Origin: CAYLXP01 sp964387425
Lineage (GTDB): Bacteria; Verrucomicrobiota; Kiritimatiellia; UBA8416
Direction: 5' to 3'
Length of the DNA stretch: 16,364 nt
NCBI GenBank assembly: GCA_964387425.1
Contig: CAYLXP010000126.1
Span: 1-16,364 of the forward strand
Below the pieces are notes generated by a model. It had not been told where the DNA came from and did not search any database. It was given only the letters and a program-made list of their open reading frames with translations. The translations under genes and the position numbers were made by a program. Positions 8,310-13,988 of this stretch are shown piece by piece. Position 1 is the stretch's first letter, and each line of letters opens with the position of its first letter.

Positions 8310-9460
8310 TACTCCTGCTCCTCTTCGGCTGGCTCATCAGCCGCATCCTTCAGCGTGACCGTGAAGGTCGAGCCAACGTCCGCTTCACTCTCGACTTCGA
8401 TCGTGCCGTCGTAGAGGCCCACGACGCGTTTCAGAATCGACAGCCCGAGACCGCTGCCCAGGGTATGACGTGTCTTGGCGTTCTTGATCCGCACGAACTC
8501 CCCGAAGAGGCGGTCGCGCTCTTTGGGTGTCATGCCGACGCCGGTGTCCGCCACGGCGATGGTGATGATGTCGTCCTTGCGTTCCAGCGTGATGTCAACG
8601 CGCCCATCGTCGCGGTTGTACTTCACGGCGTTCGAGATCAGGTTGTTGAGCACCATATCGATTTCGCCGCGGTCGGCACGCATGGGGAGGGGATCGTCAC
8701 CGTGTACATCGATCGTGATGCCGCGGCGGTCGGCCTCTTCGCGACCCACGTCAAGGGCCTCGCGAACGCAGGCTGCCAGGTCGATCTCTTCGACGTTGCG
8801 GTGCTTGCGGCCCGACTCCATGCGCGTCATGTCCAGCAGGTCGCGGATCATTTTGGTCATCTGGTCCAGCCGCATCGTACTGCGGTTGACGAGCTCGTCG
8901 TATGCGCTGAGATCGTCACCGAGCGAGCGGTCGCGCAGCAGGTAGAGGTAGCCCATCACGGCGCTGATTGGCGCTTTCAGCTCGTGTCCAAGGACGCGGA
9001 TGAACTCGAAACGCACCTGGCGTTTCTCGGCTTCAAGCTCACGCGCACGACGGGCCAGCATGAGGCTGCTTGATGCACGGCGGACCGCATGGCGCAGGTC
9101 GGCCGAGGTGAATGGCTTTGGCAGAAAGGCGGTGGCGCCGCGTCGCGTGGCCTCGATGGCGATCTCGGTCGATGCCGAGGCGGCGATTACGATTGAGCAC
9201 ATATCGTCACCAACGTCCGCCGTCTGCTTCAAAATCTCCAGCCCATCCATATCGGGAAGGTGGGTGCTCATGAGTAGAACGTCCGGGGTCGCTTCGTGGA
9301 TCTTGGCGATTGCGTCCTCGCCGGTGGCAGCGTGTTGGAATGTGAAGCTGTATTCGGCCTCAATCTCCGGTATCGAGATGTGGAAATCGCGCAGTGAGCG
9401 CTCAATTCCTGCACGCATGCCCTTCTCGTCATCAACAATCAATATCTGCAAAGGCGTCAT
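8309..9460 (-). CDS. Cytoplasmic receiver-histidine kinase hybrid with a degenerate phosphoacceptor
   Basis: A 383-residue soluble kinase with no membrane segment. Residues 1-125 form a CheY-like receiver with acidic pair D10/D11 and K115 (LPKPF). The phosphoacceptor position holds Ser65 (VLLMSTHLPDMDG) instead of Asp, so normal phosphorylation there should fail. A charged helix (about 125-150) leads to the HisKA domain with H159 (GHELKAP) and an HATPase domain with the N box NNLISNAVKY, DTGVGM (305-310) and GSGLGL (335-340). The kinase part therefore looks active. The frame continues to 9541, but the ATG at 9460 is used because AGGAA lies about 5 nt upstream and the receiver then starts normally. 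It heads the hydG-hydE-aspA-hydF operon and probably pairs with the stand-alone receiver at 1934-2299. The signal sensed is unknown. Confidence 0.9.
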   Translation of the reverse strand: MTPLQILIVDDEKGMRAGIERSLRDFHISIPEIEAEYSFTFQHAATGEDAIAKIHEATPDVLLMSTHLPDMDGLEILKQTADVGDDMCSIVIAASASTEIAIEATRRGATAFLPKPFTSADLRHAVRRASSSLMLARRARELEAEKRQVRFEFIRVLGHELKAPISAVMGYLYLLRDRSLGDDLSAYDELVNRSTMRLDQMTKMIRDLLDMTRMESGRKHRNVEEIDLAACVREALDVGREEADRRGITIDVHGDDPLPMRADRGEIDMVLNNLISNAVKYNRDDGRVDITLERKDDIITIAVADTGVGMTPKERDRLFGEFVRIKNAKTRHTLGSGLGLSILKRVVGLYDGTIEVESEADVGSTFTVTLKDAADEPAEEEQE

Positions 9461-9546
9461 CGGTGTTCCTTTTCGTGTCGCCGCTTTCTCAGAATCTCTC
9501 TGCATAGTCGCTAGAAGCGCGACTCCTGTGAAATGGTTCACGGCTA

Positions 9547-9575
9547 AAGATACACCGTGGCGGCTGCGTCGTCAA
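9547..9575 (-). promoter_or_regulatory. Probable promoter of the kinase-hydG-hydE-aspA-hydF operon
   Basis: Minus strand TTGACG (9575-9570, 5 of 6), 17-bp spacer, TATCTT (9552-9547, 4 of 6). The predicted start near 9540 leaves a leader of about 80 nt before the ATG at 9460. This also argues against the longer kinase frame beginning at 9541. A 7-bp inverted repeat, TCGTCAA (9569-9575) and TTGACGA (9593-9599), spans the -35 box and could be a regulator site. Confidence 0.6.
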
Positions 9576-9646
9576 TATGATTTGTGATTCTTTTGACGAA
9601 TAGGGGGCAGCCAATCATCGAAAGTGACTGCAACTGTCGAGGGGAT

Positions 9647-9800
9647 GGTAGGGATGGCCCTCCGGGCCGTCCGGGATCAACATTTGAGGCAGTCTCCGCA
9701 CGTAGCGTTACCGAGCAATGAGAGGTTGTCGTTCGGCAACCCGTAGGGGGTAGAGGGTGCCACGCATGCATCCCGGCCGGGCCAGAGGCCCAGCCCTACC
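9647..9800. repeat. REP/iREP-like inverted pair (BIME-like element)
   Basis: Two 31-bp arms, 9647-9677 and the reverse complement of 9770-9800, match at 26 of 31 positions. Each arm contains GTAG at its outer end followed by a 9-bp hairpin with a 3-nt loop (first arm stem 9652-9660 with 9664-9672). Two stem pairs differ between the arms by compensatory change (A-T against C-G, C-G against G-C), and both arms keep the same T-G mismatch. A GTAG head beside an imperfect palindrome in inverted pairs is the pattern of REP elements moved by RAYT (TnpA_REP) proteins. Copy number in the genome cannot be seen here. Confidence 0.6.
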
Positions 9801-9818
9801 GCTGGAGGATCTGGTTTT

Positions 9819-9848
9819 CGGGTGGCAAGGGTCCGGGTGGCAAGGGTC
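9819..9848. repeat. Perfect tandem duplication of a 15-bp unit
   Basis: Two exact copies of CGGGTGGCAAGGGTC lie head to tail (9819-9833 and 9834-9848) between the REP-like pair and the hairpin after cysK. It is probably a slippage duplication. No function is apparent. Confidence 0.85.
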
Positions 9849-9859
9849 TGTCCCTAACA

Positions 9860-9888
9860 GGAGGGATGAGGGGCGAGCTCATCCCTCC
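9860..9888. terminator. Strong hairpin just after cysK, possible terminator without a T-run
   Basis: GGAGGGATGAG (9860-9870) and CTCATCCCTCC (9878-9888) form a perfect 11-bp stem with a 7-nt loop, 10 bp past the cysK stop. No run of T follows on either strand, so it is not a classical intrinsic terminator. It may protect the 3' end of the cysK transcript, or be another mobile palindrome, since it begins with GGAG, a known REP head variant. Confidence 0.45.
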
Positions 9889-9898
9889 GTGTAAGACG

Positions 9899-10843
9899 CT
9901 ACGCATCGTAGAGGGGGGTTGAAAGGTAGCGCTCGCCGGAATCGGGGAGGATTACGACGATCGTTTTGCCGGCAAACTCCGGATCCTGCGAGAGGCGTGC
10001 CGCGGCGGTGGCTGCGGCGCCGCAGGAGATTCCCGAAAGCAGGCCCTCTTCCTTGGCGAGGCGGCGCGAGGTCTCAAACGACTCTTCGTTGGAGACCTTC
10101 TCGACGCGATCGATCAGCGAGACGTCGAGGACACCGGGGATGAAACCGGCACCGATGCCCTGGATCTTGTGCGGTCCGGGTTTGATGTCGTCACCCGCCA
10201 GCGTTTGGCTGATGACGGGGCTGTCTACCGGCTCGACCGCGACAATCGTCACATCCTTACCCTTGTCCTGCTTGAAGAAGCGGGCCAGCCCGGTAATGGT
10301 GCCGCCGGTACCGACGCCGGCCACGACAACATCGACGTTGCCTTCAGTAGCATCCCAGATCTCCGGTCCCGTTGTCTTCTGGTGGATCTCAGGGTTGGCC
10401 GGATTCTCAAACTGCTGTGGCATGAAGTAGCGCTCGGGATCTTCCGCTACAAGCTCTTCGGCCTTCTTGATGGCGCCCGGCATGCCCTTGGCGGCCTCGG
10501 TCAGAATGAGGTTGGCGCCAAATGCCTTCAGAATCTTTCGCCGCTCGATGCTCATGCTCTCCGGCATGGTCAGCGTGACCTTGTAGCCGCGTGAAGCGCC
10601 CACAAAGGAAAGCGCAATGCCGGTGTTGCCGCTGGTGGGCTCGATGATCTCCATGCCGGGCTTCAGTACGCCGCGGCGTTCAGCATCCCAGATCATGTTG
10701 GCCCCGATACGGCACTTAACGGAGTAAGCGGGATTGCGCCCTTCCACCTTGGCCAGCACGACGGCGTCGGGGCCGGCGATCTTGTTGAGGCGTACCAGCG
10801 GGGTGTTGCCTATCGACAGCGAGTTGTCATTGTATGTTTTCAT
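9899..10843 (-). CDS. cysK: Cysteine synthase A (O-acetylserine sulfhydrylase)
   Basis: A 314-residue PLP enzyme that makes cysteine from O-acetylserine and sulfide. The Schiff-base lysine is K43 (SVKCRIGANM). The substrate loop is TSGNTG (70-75), the phosphate-binding loop GTGGT (178-182) and the pyridine-contact region GISCGAA (271-277, Ser273). The stretches QFENPANPEIHQKTTGPEIW and PHKIQGIGAGFIP are close to Escherichia coli CysK and favour CysK over CysM. AGGAG lies 7 nt before the ATG. It follows the ThiF-like gene by 44 nt on the same strand and probably shares its promoter. Nothing in it marks it as a thiocarboxylate-using CysM of the mycobacterial kind. Confidence 0.95.
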   Translation of the reverse strand: MKTYNDNSLSIGNTPLVRLNKIAGPDAVVLAKVEGRNPAYSVKCRIGANMIWDAERRGVLKPGMEIIEPTSGNTGIALSFVGASRGYKVTLTMPESMSIERRKILKAFGANLILTEAAKGMPGAIKKAEELVAEDPERYFMPQQFENPANPEIHQKTTGPEIWDATEGNVDVVVAGVGTGGTITGLARFFKQDKGKDVTIVAVEPVDSPVISQTLAGDDIKPGPHKIQGIGAGFIPGVLDVSLIDRVEKVSNEESFETSRRLAKEEGLLSGISCGAAATAAARLSQDPEFAGKTIVVILPDSGERYLSTPLYDA

Positions 10844-10887
10844 AGTTCTTCTCCTGGTTGTTGTTCGTAGTCTTTCTGTTGAAGTCC

Positions 10888-11655
10888 TCAGTCTCTCTCT
10901 GTTCGGGGTACACCATGTTGTCCGCAGAGCGGACAGTCAGGATTCGGTTTCACCGGGATGATCCTTACGGATGTTCTCAAGGCGTTATAGGTGAATAACC
11001 GATTTGTCAGCAGCTCGCCGCTCCCGGTGAGGTGCTTGATTGCCTCGCTGGCCTGCACGGTACCGATCACGCCGGGCACGACTCCCAGCGGTCCACGCGG
11101 ACCGTCGCCCGTGTCGACGGGCGGAGCGCTGAACAGGCAGCGGTAGCAGGTCGAGTCTCCGGGCCGGACCGTGATGGTCTGGCCGAAGAACTGGTCTATG
11201 CCGGCGTGCGAGTAGGGCGTTCCCGTGTGGTGGCAGGTGTCCGCGATCAGGAACTTTGCATCAAAATTGTCGGTGGCATCGATGACGAAATCATAGTCGG
11301 CGATGAGCGTGTCCGCGTTGTCGGCCGAGAACCATGTCTCGTGTGTGACCACATCAACGTCCGGATTGAGCGCCTTGAGCCGTTCGGCCGCGACTGCTGC
11401 CTTGGCGTGGCCGATATCCGCCGTGGTGAAGAGAACCTGGCGCTGCAGGTTGGAGGCGTCGACCACGTCGGCATCAACGATTCCGATTGTGCCGACTCCG
11501 GCGGCAGCCAGGTAGAGCGCGATGGGGGAGCCAAGTCCGCCAACGCCAATCAGCAGGACGCGGCCCCGCAGCAGCAGCTCCTGGCCCTTTTCGCCGATTG
11601 GCGCCAGTGAGAGATGGCGTGCATAGCGGCTTCGCTGTTCAGATGTGAGCGCCAT
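10888..11655 (-). CDS. ThiF/MoeB/HesA-family E1-like adenylyltransferase for a sulfur-carrier protein
   Basis: A 255-residue enzyme that adenylates the C-terminal glycine of a ubiquitin-like sulfur carrier so that it can become a thiocarboxylate. It has the nucleotide loop GVGGLGSP (37-44), the strand end IVDADVVDASNLQRQ (59-73) with Arg72, DATDN (126-130), and a zinc site of C170-x2-C173 and C241-x2-C244. The loop after the first zinc pair (VDTGDGPRGPLGVVPG) lacks the Cys that many relatives carry there (Cys184 in E. coli ThiF). There is no rhodanese domain. It leads the cysK pair and diverges from an Rrf2 gene. No thiamine or molybdopterin genes lie nearby, so a role with the ThiS-like protein at 15295-15501 in sulfur amino-acid synthesis is favoured but unproven. 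The ribosome site (GAGTG) is weak. Confidence 0.85.
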   Translation of the reverse strand: MALTSEQRSRYARHLSLAPIGEKGQELLLRGRVLLIGVGGLGSPIALYLAAAGVGTIGIVDADVVDASNLQRQVLFTTADIGHAKAAVAAERLKALNPDVDVVTHETWFSADNADTLIADYDFVIDATDNFDAKFLIADTCHHTGTPYSHAGIDQFFGQTITVRPGDSTCYRCLFSAPPVDTGDGPRGPLGVVPGVIGTVQASEAIKHLTGSGELLTNRLFTYNALRTSVRIIPVKPNPDCPLCGQHGVPRTERD

Positions 11656-11678
11656 GTTGATTCACTCAGTTTTTACAC

Positions 11679-11700
11679 TACTAATATGACCACATTAGTA
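11679..11700. promoter_or_regulatory. Operator-like palindrome in the divergent region, probable Rrf2 site
   Basis: A 22-bp near-perfect palindrome with half-sites TACTAATATGA and, on the other strand, TACTAATGTGG (9 of 11 match). It lies 24 bp before the ThiF-like gene and 142 bp before the TTG start of the Rrf2 gene, in the only intergenic space they share. It falls where the start region of the leftward promoter would be, although the promoter boxes themselves are weak. Rrf2 proteins bind dyads of this size; the assignment to the neighbouring Rrf2 is inferred. Confidence 0.5.
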
Positions 11701-11841
11701 ACCTATGCGTTTTGCGTGCTCAAAGTCAAATACTTTTTCCGACAAAAAGAGCGGCTTTGGAAATGACACAACTTCGGGGTTGATTAATCATGTAGAAATG
11801 ATACCTTGCTGGTCACAATAATAGTGAAGGGAGTCATATCT

Positions 11842-12261
11842 TTGATCACCAGAGAGACAGACTACGCGATCCGCGCGACACTGTACCTCGCGAAACAGCA
11901 GGATCAGACACAGTCGGTATCCACGGCTGAGCTGTCCGAAGAAATGGCAATTCCTTATCGGTTTCTCCGCAAAATCGTTTCGAAGCTTGTGGCGGCTGGA
12001 CTCGTGATGAGCCGACGTGGCAAGGGCGGGGGTCTGAGCCTGGCACGTGAGCCCCGGAACATCTCGCTGATGGAGATCATCCGCGCCGTGGATCCGGATG
12101 CTGTTCTGCTCAACCGCTGCCTCGCGGATGTTACGCGCTGCAACCGCTCGCTTTACTGTGGCATTCACAGTGAGCTGGCGCGCATGCAGGAGCAGTTGGA
12201 TGCCGGTTTGGCGGCTGTCACGCTGGCGTCGATGTCACAGCACGAGATCGCCTCAGAATAA
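11842..12261 (+). CDS. Rrf2-family transcriptional regulator with a three-Cys Fe-S motif (first copy)
   Basis: A 139-residue winged-helix regulator of the Rrf2 family (IscR, NsrR and CymR relatives). The N-terminus ITRETDYAIRATLYLA is the family signature and the wing is RRGKGGGLSLAR. Three cysteines, C93-x6-C100-x5-C106 (RCLADVTRCNRSLYC), are placed as in the Fe-S-binding members, so it likely senses oxidative, nitrosative or Fe-S status. The start is a TTG: AAGGGAG lies 8 nt upstream and it puts the protein at the family's normal first residue. An ATG at 11806 would add 12 unrelated residues. It diverges from the ThiF-cysK pair and precedes a peroxiredoxin. Which subfamily it belongs to cannot be decided from the cysteine spacing alone. 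Confidence 0.9.
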   Translation: MITRETDYAIRATLYLAKQQDQTQSVSTAELSEEMAIPYRFLRKIVSKLVAAGLVMSRRGKGGGLSLAREPRNISLMEIIRAVDPDAVLLNRCLADVTRCNRSLYCGIHSELARMQEQLDAGLAAVTLASMSQHEIASE

Positions 12262-12263
12262 TG

Positions 12264-12287
12264 ATGACGAAGTCATTCATCTTTTTT
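12264..12287 (+). terminator. Weak hairpin plus T-run after the first Rrf2 gene
   Basis: ATGAC-GAA-GTCAT (12264-12276) forms a 5-bp stem directly after the stop codon, and six T (12282-12287) follow after 5 nt. The stem is short and the gap long, so it would at most terminate partially before the peroxiredoxin gene. Confidence 0.3.
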
Positions 12288-12294
12288 GCTTGCT

Positions 12295-12317
12295 AATGCT
12301 ACGGCAATGGTGGCATT
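12295..12317. promoter_or_regulatory. Operator-like inverted repeat upstream of the peroxiredoxin gene
   Basis: AATGCTAC (12295-12302) and GTGGCATT (12310-12317) pair at 7 of 8 positions around a 7-bp spacer, 67 bp before the peroxiredoxin ATG. It shares only CTAATG with the dyad at 11679-11700. No convincing -35/-10 pair was found here. Confidence 0.3.
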
Positions 12318-12383
12318 CTGAGTCCGCTGTTTGGGAAGGAACAGATTGCTGAGGTAACTAACACTAACGAAAGGAACAGAACA

Positions 12384-12971
12384 ATGGCCTCACTCGTAAC
12401 TAAGGAAGCACCAGATTTCACCGCACAGACCGTTATGCCTGACAACAGCATTATGGAGCTGACGTTGTCCTCACTGCGCGGAAAGTATGTTGTCCTCTTT
12501 TTCTACCCGCTCGATTTTACCTTCGTGTGCCCGTCCGAGATTATTGCGTTCGACAAGAAGCTCGAGGAGTTCAAGTCGCGCAACGCCGAGGTGCTTGGCG
12601 TGTCGGTTGACTCGCAGTACTCGCACTATGCATGGCGCCAGACGGCTCCGGAAAAGGGCGGCATCGGTGAGATCGGTTACCCCCTGGTGGCGGATCTGAG
12701 CAAGAGCATCTCCAGCGATTACGATGTTCTGTTTGATGACGCCGTGGCGTTGCGCGGACTCTTCCTGATCGACAAGGAAGGCGTTGTGCGGCACCAGCTC
12801 GTGAACGATCTTCCGCTTGGCCGTAGCGTGGAAGAGGCGATTCGCGTTCTTGACGCACTGCAGTTTGTTGAAGAGCACGGTGACGTCTGCCCGGCGAACT
12901 GGAAGCAGGGCGAAGAGGCGATGAAGCCGACGGCAGAAGGCGTAGCCGAGTACCTGGCGAAGAACGCATAA
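12384..12971 (+). CDS. Typical 2-Cys peroxiredoxin (AhpC/Prx1 type)
   Basis: A 195-residue thiol peroxidase that reduces H2O2, alkyl hydroperoxides and probably peroxynitrite in the cytoplasm. The peroxidatic Cys is C49 (DFTFVCPSE) and the resolving Cys is C169 (GDVCPANW), giving an intersubunit disulfide. GGIG (92-95) and the C-terminal EYLAKNA tail resemble the GG(L/V/I)G and YF features of peroxidation-sensitive Prx1 enzymes, with Leu in place of Phe. AAGGA lies 8 nt before the ATG. No ahpF, thioredoxin or rubredoxin reductase gene is next to it, so its electron donor is unknown. It follows an Fe-S-type Rrf2 regulator and precedes a small Cys-containing protein, which fits oxygen or peroxide defence in an anaerobe. 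Confidence 0.95.
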   Translation: MASLVTKEAPDFTAQTVMPDNSIMELTLSSLRGKYVVLFFYPLDFTFVCPSEIIAFDKKLEEFKSRNAEVLGVSVDSQYSHYAWRQTAPEKGGIGEIGYPLVADLSKSISSDYDVLFDDAVALRGLFLIDKEGVVRHQLVNDLPLGRSVEEAIRVLDALQFVEEHGDVCPANWKQGEEAMKPTAEGVAEYLAKNA

Positions 12972-12992
12972 GTATCAACCAAGGGGGGGAGC

Positions 12993-13214
12993 ATGAGTGC
13001 TGTTCGAGTAGAGCTGTGTCCAGAGACCGGCATTTGCTCCGTAATCAAGGAAGGCAACCAGAAGGTTGACCTCATGCCGCAGGAAGTGGATTCGATCCGC
13101 GAGGCCGGCGGCAACGCGGATGGCATCAAGCGCGTGATTGCGGAATGCGACAGCACGTTTGCCGAGTCGCTTGACGAGGCAGAGATGCGGGATATCGCGA
13201 GTAGCCTGCGTTAG
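12993..13214 (+). CDS. Small uncharacterised protein, co-transcribed with the peroxiredoxin
   Basis: A 73-residue acidic protein that I do not recognise. It has C9 and C15 (VELCPETGICSVI) in a C-x5-C pair near the N-terminus and C52 (VIAECD). There is no signal peptide or membrane segment, and a mixed beta then helical pattern is likely. It is surely translated: AAGGGGGGAG lies immediately before the ATG, it starts 21 nt after the peroxiredoxin stop, its codon use matches its neighbours, and a strong terminator follows. Position and cysteines suggest a redox or metal role linked to the peroxiredoxin, but no function can be assigned. Confidence 0.8.
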   Translation: MSAVRVELCPETGICSVIKEGNQKVDLMPQEVDSIREAGGNADGIKRVIAECDSTFAESLDEAEMRDIASSLR

Positions 13215-13220
13215 CGCAGG
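13205..13220 (+). other. Hairpin enclosing the stop codon of the small protein gene
   Basis: CCTGCG (13205-13210) and CGCAGG (13215-13220) form a perfect 6-bp stem whose 4-nt loop TTAG contains the TAG stop. No T-run follows. The real terminator is 20 nt further on. Confidence 0.5.
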
Positions 13221-13239
13221 TGTTGTTGAGACCCTGAGA

Positions 13240-13277
13240 GGGCGTCGGTAACGGGTTCGTTGCCGGCGCCCTTTTTT
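13240..13277 (+). terminator. Strong intrinsic terminator of the rrf2-peroxiredoxin group
   Basis: GGGCGTCGGTAAC (13240-13252) pairs with GTTGCCGGCGCCC (13259-13271) in a 13-bp stem with two G-T pairs and a 6-nt loop, followed directly by six T (13272-13277). It separates this transcript from the second Rrf2 unit. Confidence 0.92.
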
Positions 13278-13292
13278 AATTTCGATTTTCTA

Positions 13293-13321
13293 TTGCAATG
13301 GGGTGGGGGCATAGTTATAGT
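13293..13321 (+). promoter_or_regulatory. Probable promoter of the second Rrf2-metY unit
   Basis: TTGCAA (13293-13298, 4 of 6), 17-bp spacer, TATAGT (13316-13321, 5 of 6). It lies just after the terminator at 13240-13277. The predicted start is near 13328, giving a leader of about 90 nt. Confidence 0.6.
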
Positions 13322-13335
13322 TGGGAATGTTGATT

Positions 13336-13351
13336 ATAACGATCATGTTAT
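13336..13351. promoter_or_regulatory. Operator-like inverted repeat downstream of the second Rrf2 promoter
   Basis: ATAAC (13336-13340) and GTTAT (13347-13351) form a perfect dyad with a 6-bp spacer just after the predicted transcription start. A third half-site, GTTAT at 13314-13318, overlaps the -10 box. The arrangement fits autoregulation by the Rrf2 protein encoded immediately downstream. Confidence 0.4.
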
Positions 13352-13416
13352 TTGGGTATGCGGACGGGGCGGCAAATGACCTTGCGAAGCTGCAAGGATA
13401 TGAGGAGTAACAGAAA

Positions 13417-13857
13417 ATGATGAAGCTGTCGACGAAAGGGCGATATGCCACGCGCATTATGGTGTACCTCGCGATGCAGCAGCAGGGCGTGCCCTGTCGG
13501 AAACAGGAAATCGCTGAGGCCGAAGGTATTTCCGCGGACTACGTCGAGCAGATTCTGATTCGGCTGAAGGCGGCCGGGCTCGTAACGAGTCATCGGGGTG
13601 CGCGCGGTGGGTTCTCGCTGACGCGCCCGCCTGCGGACGTAACGGTTGAGGAGGTCCTGCAGGCGACTGAAGGACCCGTGACCCTGGTGGCTTGCACTGA
13701 AGAGGGGTGTGACCGCGAAACGATTTGCGTGACACGCAACATCTGGCGTGCGGCCGAGGTGGCCTTGTCCGAGGTGTTTTCTGGAACTGTGATCGCTGAG
13801 CTCGCGAAAGAGGCTTACGAGATGCAGGAGTCGAAATCGATAACATATGACATATAG
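13417..13857 (+). CDS. Rrf2-family transcriptional regulator, IscR/CymR-like (second copy)
   Basis: A 146-residue winged-helix regulator. MKLSTKGRYATRIMVYLA is the classic IscR/CymR N-terminus and the wing is HRGARGGFSLTRP. Cysteines C93-x4-C98-x5-C104 (CTEEGCDRETIC), followed by VTRNIW, match the Fe-S ligand region of IscR-type proteins. AGGAG lies 9 nt before the first ATG; the second Met (13420) is an equally plausible first residue. It is only about 30-40% like the first Rrf2 protein by eye, so this is not a recent duplication. Its place in front of metY and the ThiS-like gene suggests control of sulfur assimilation, as CymR does in Bacillus, or of Fe-S supply. It has its own promoter and a dyad in its leader. 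Confidence 0.92.
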   Translation: MMKLSTKGRYATRIMVYLAMQQQGVPCRKQEIAEAEGISADYVEQILIRLKAAGLVTSHRGARGGFSLTRPPADVTVEEVLQATEGPVTLVACTEEGCDRETICVTRNIWRAAEVALSEVFSGTVIAELAKEAYEMQESKSITYDI

Positions 13858-13988
13858 GAGGGCGTGCCTTCAGATGATGTGTGGCTTGAATAGAAGAAGG
13901 ATGTTGGCGGCCTCGGGATGACGGGGTTGCCGGAGCAAGATTGACGACCGGACAACAGATAGAGAATACGATAAGGAGAAAATGAATT

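Noticed and set aside
9461..9541. N-terminal extension of the kinase to an ATG at 9541.
   Set aside because: It would begin at the predicted transcription start, and a normal receiver N-terminus with a ribosome site occurs at 9460.
9544..9771. Minus-strand 75-codon frame in the intergenic region upstream of the kinase.
   Set aside because: It runs through the REP-like arm and the promoter, has no ribosome site and resembles no protein.
11781..11790. Perfect 10-bp palindrome TGATTAATCA as an operator.
   Set aside because: A short AT-rich palindrome is expected by chance in an AT-rich intergenic region and there is no second copy.
11813..11827. TCAC-N7-GTGA dyad near the first Rrf2 start as another Rex site.
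   Set aside because: Its half-sites are in the inverse order to the Rex consensus and the arms are only 4 bp.
13955..13976. TTGACG followed by TACGAT before metY as a separate promoter.
   Set aside because: The spacer would be 20 bp and the -10 match is poor; metY is probably read from the promoter at 13293-13321.
13858..13988. Possible SAM riboswitch or T-box in the metY leader.
   Set aside because: The 131-nt gap shows no recognisable conserved core, kink-turn or terminator/antiterminator pair.
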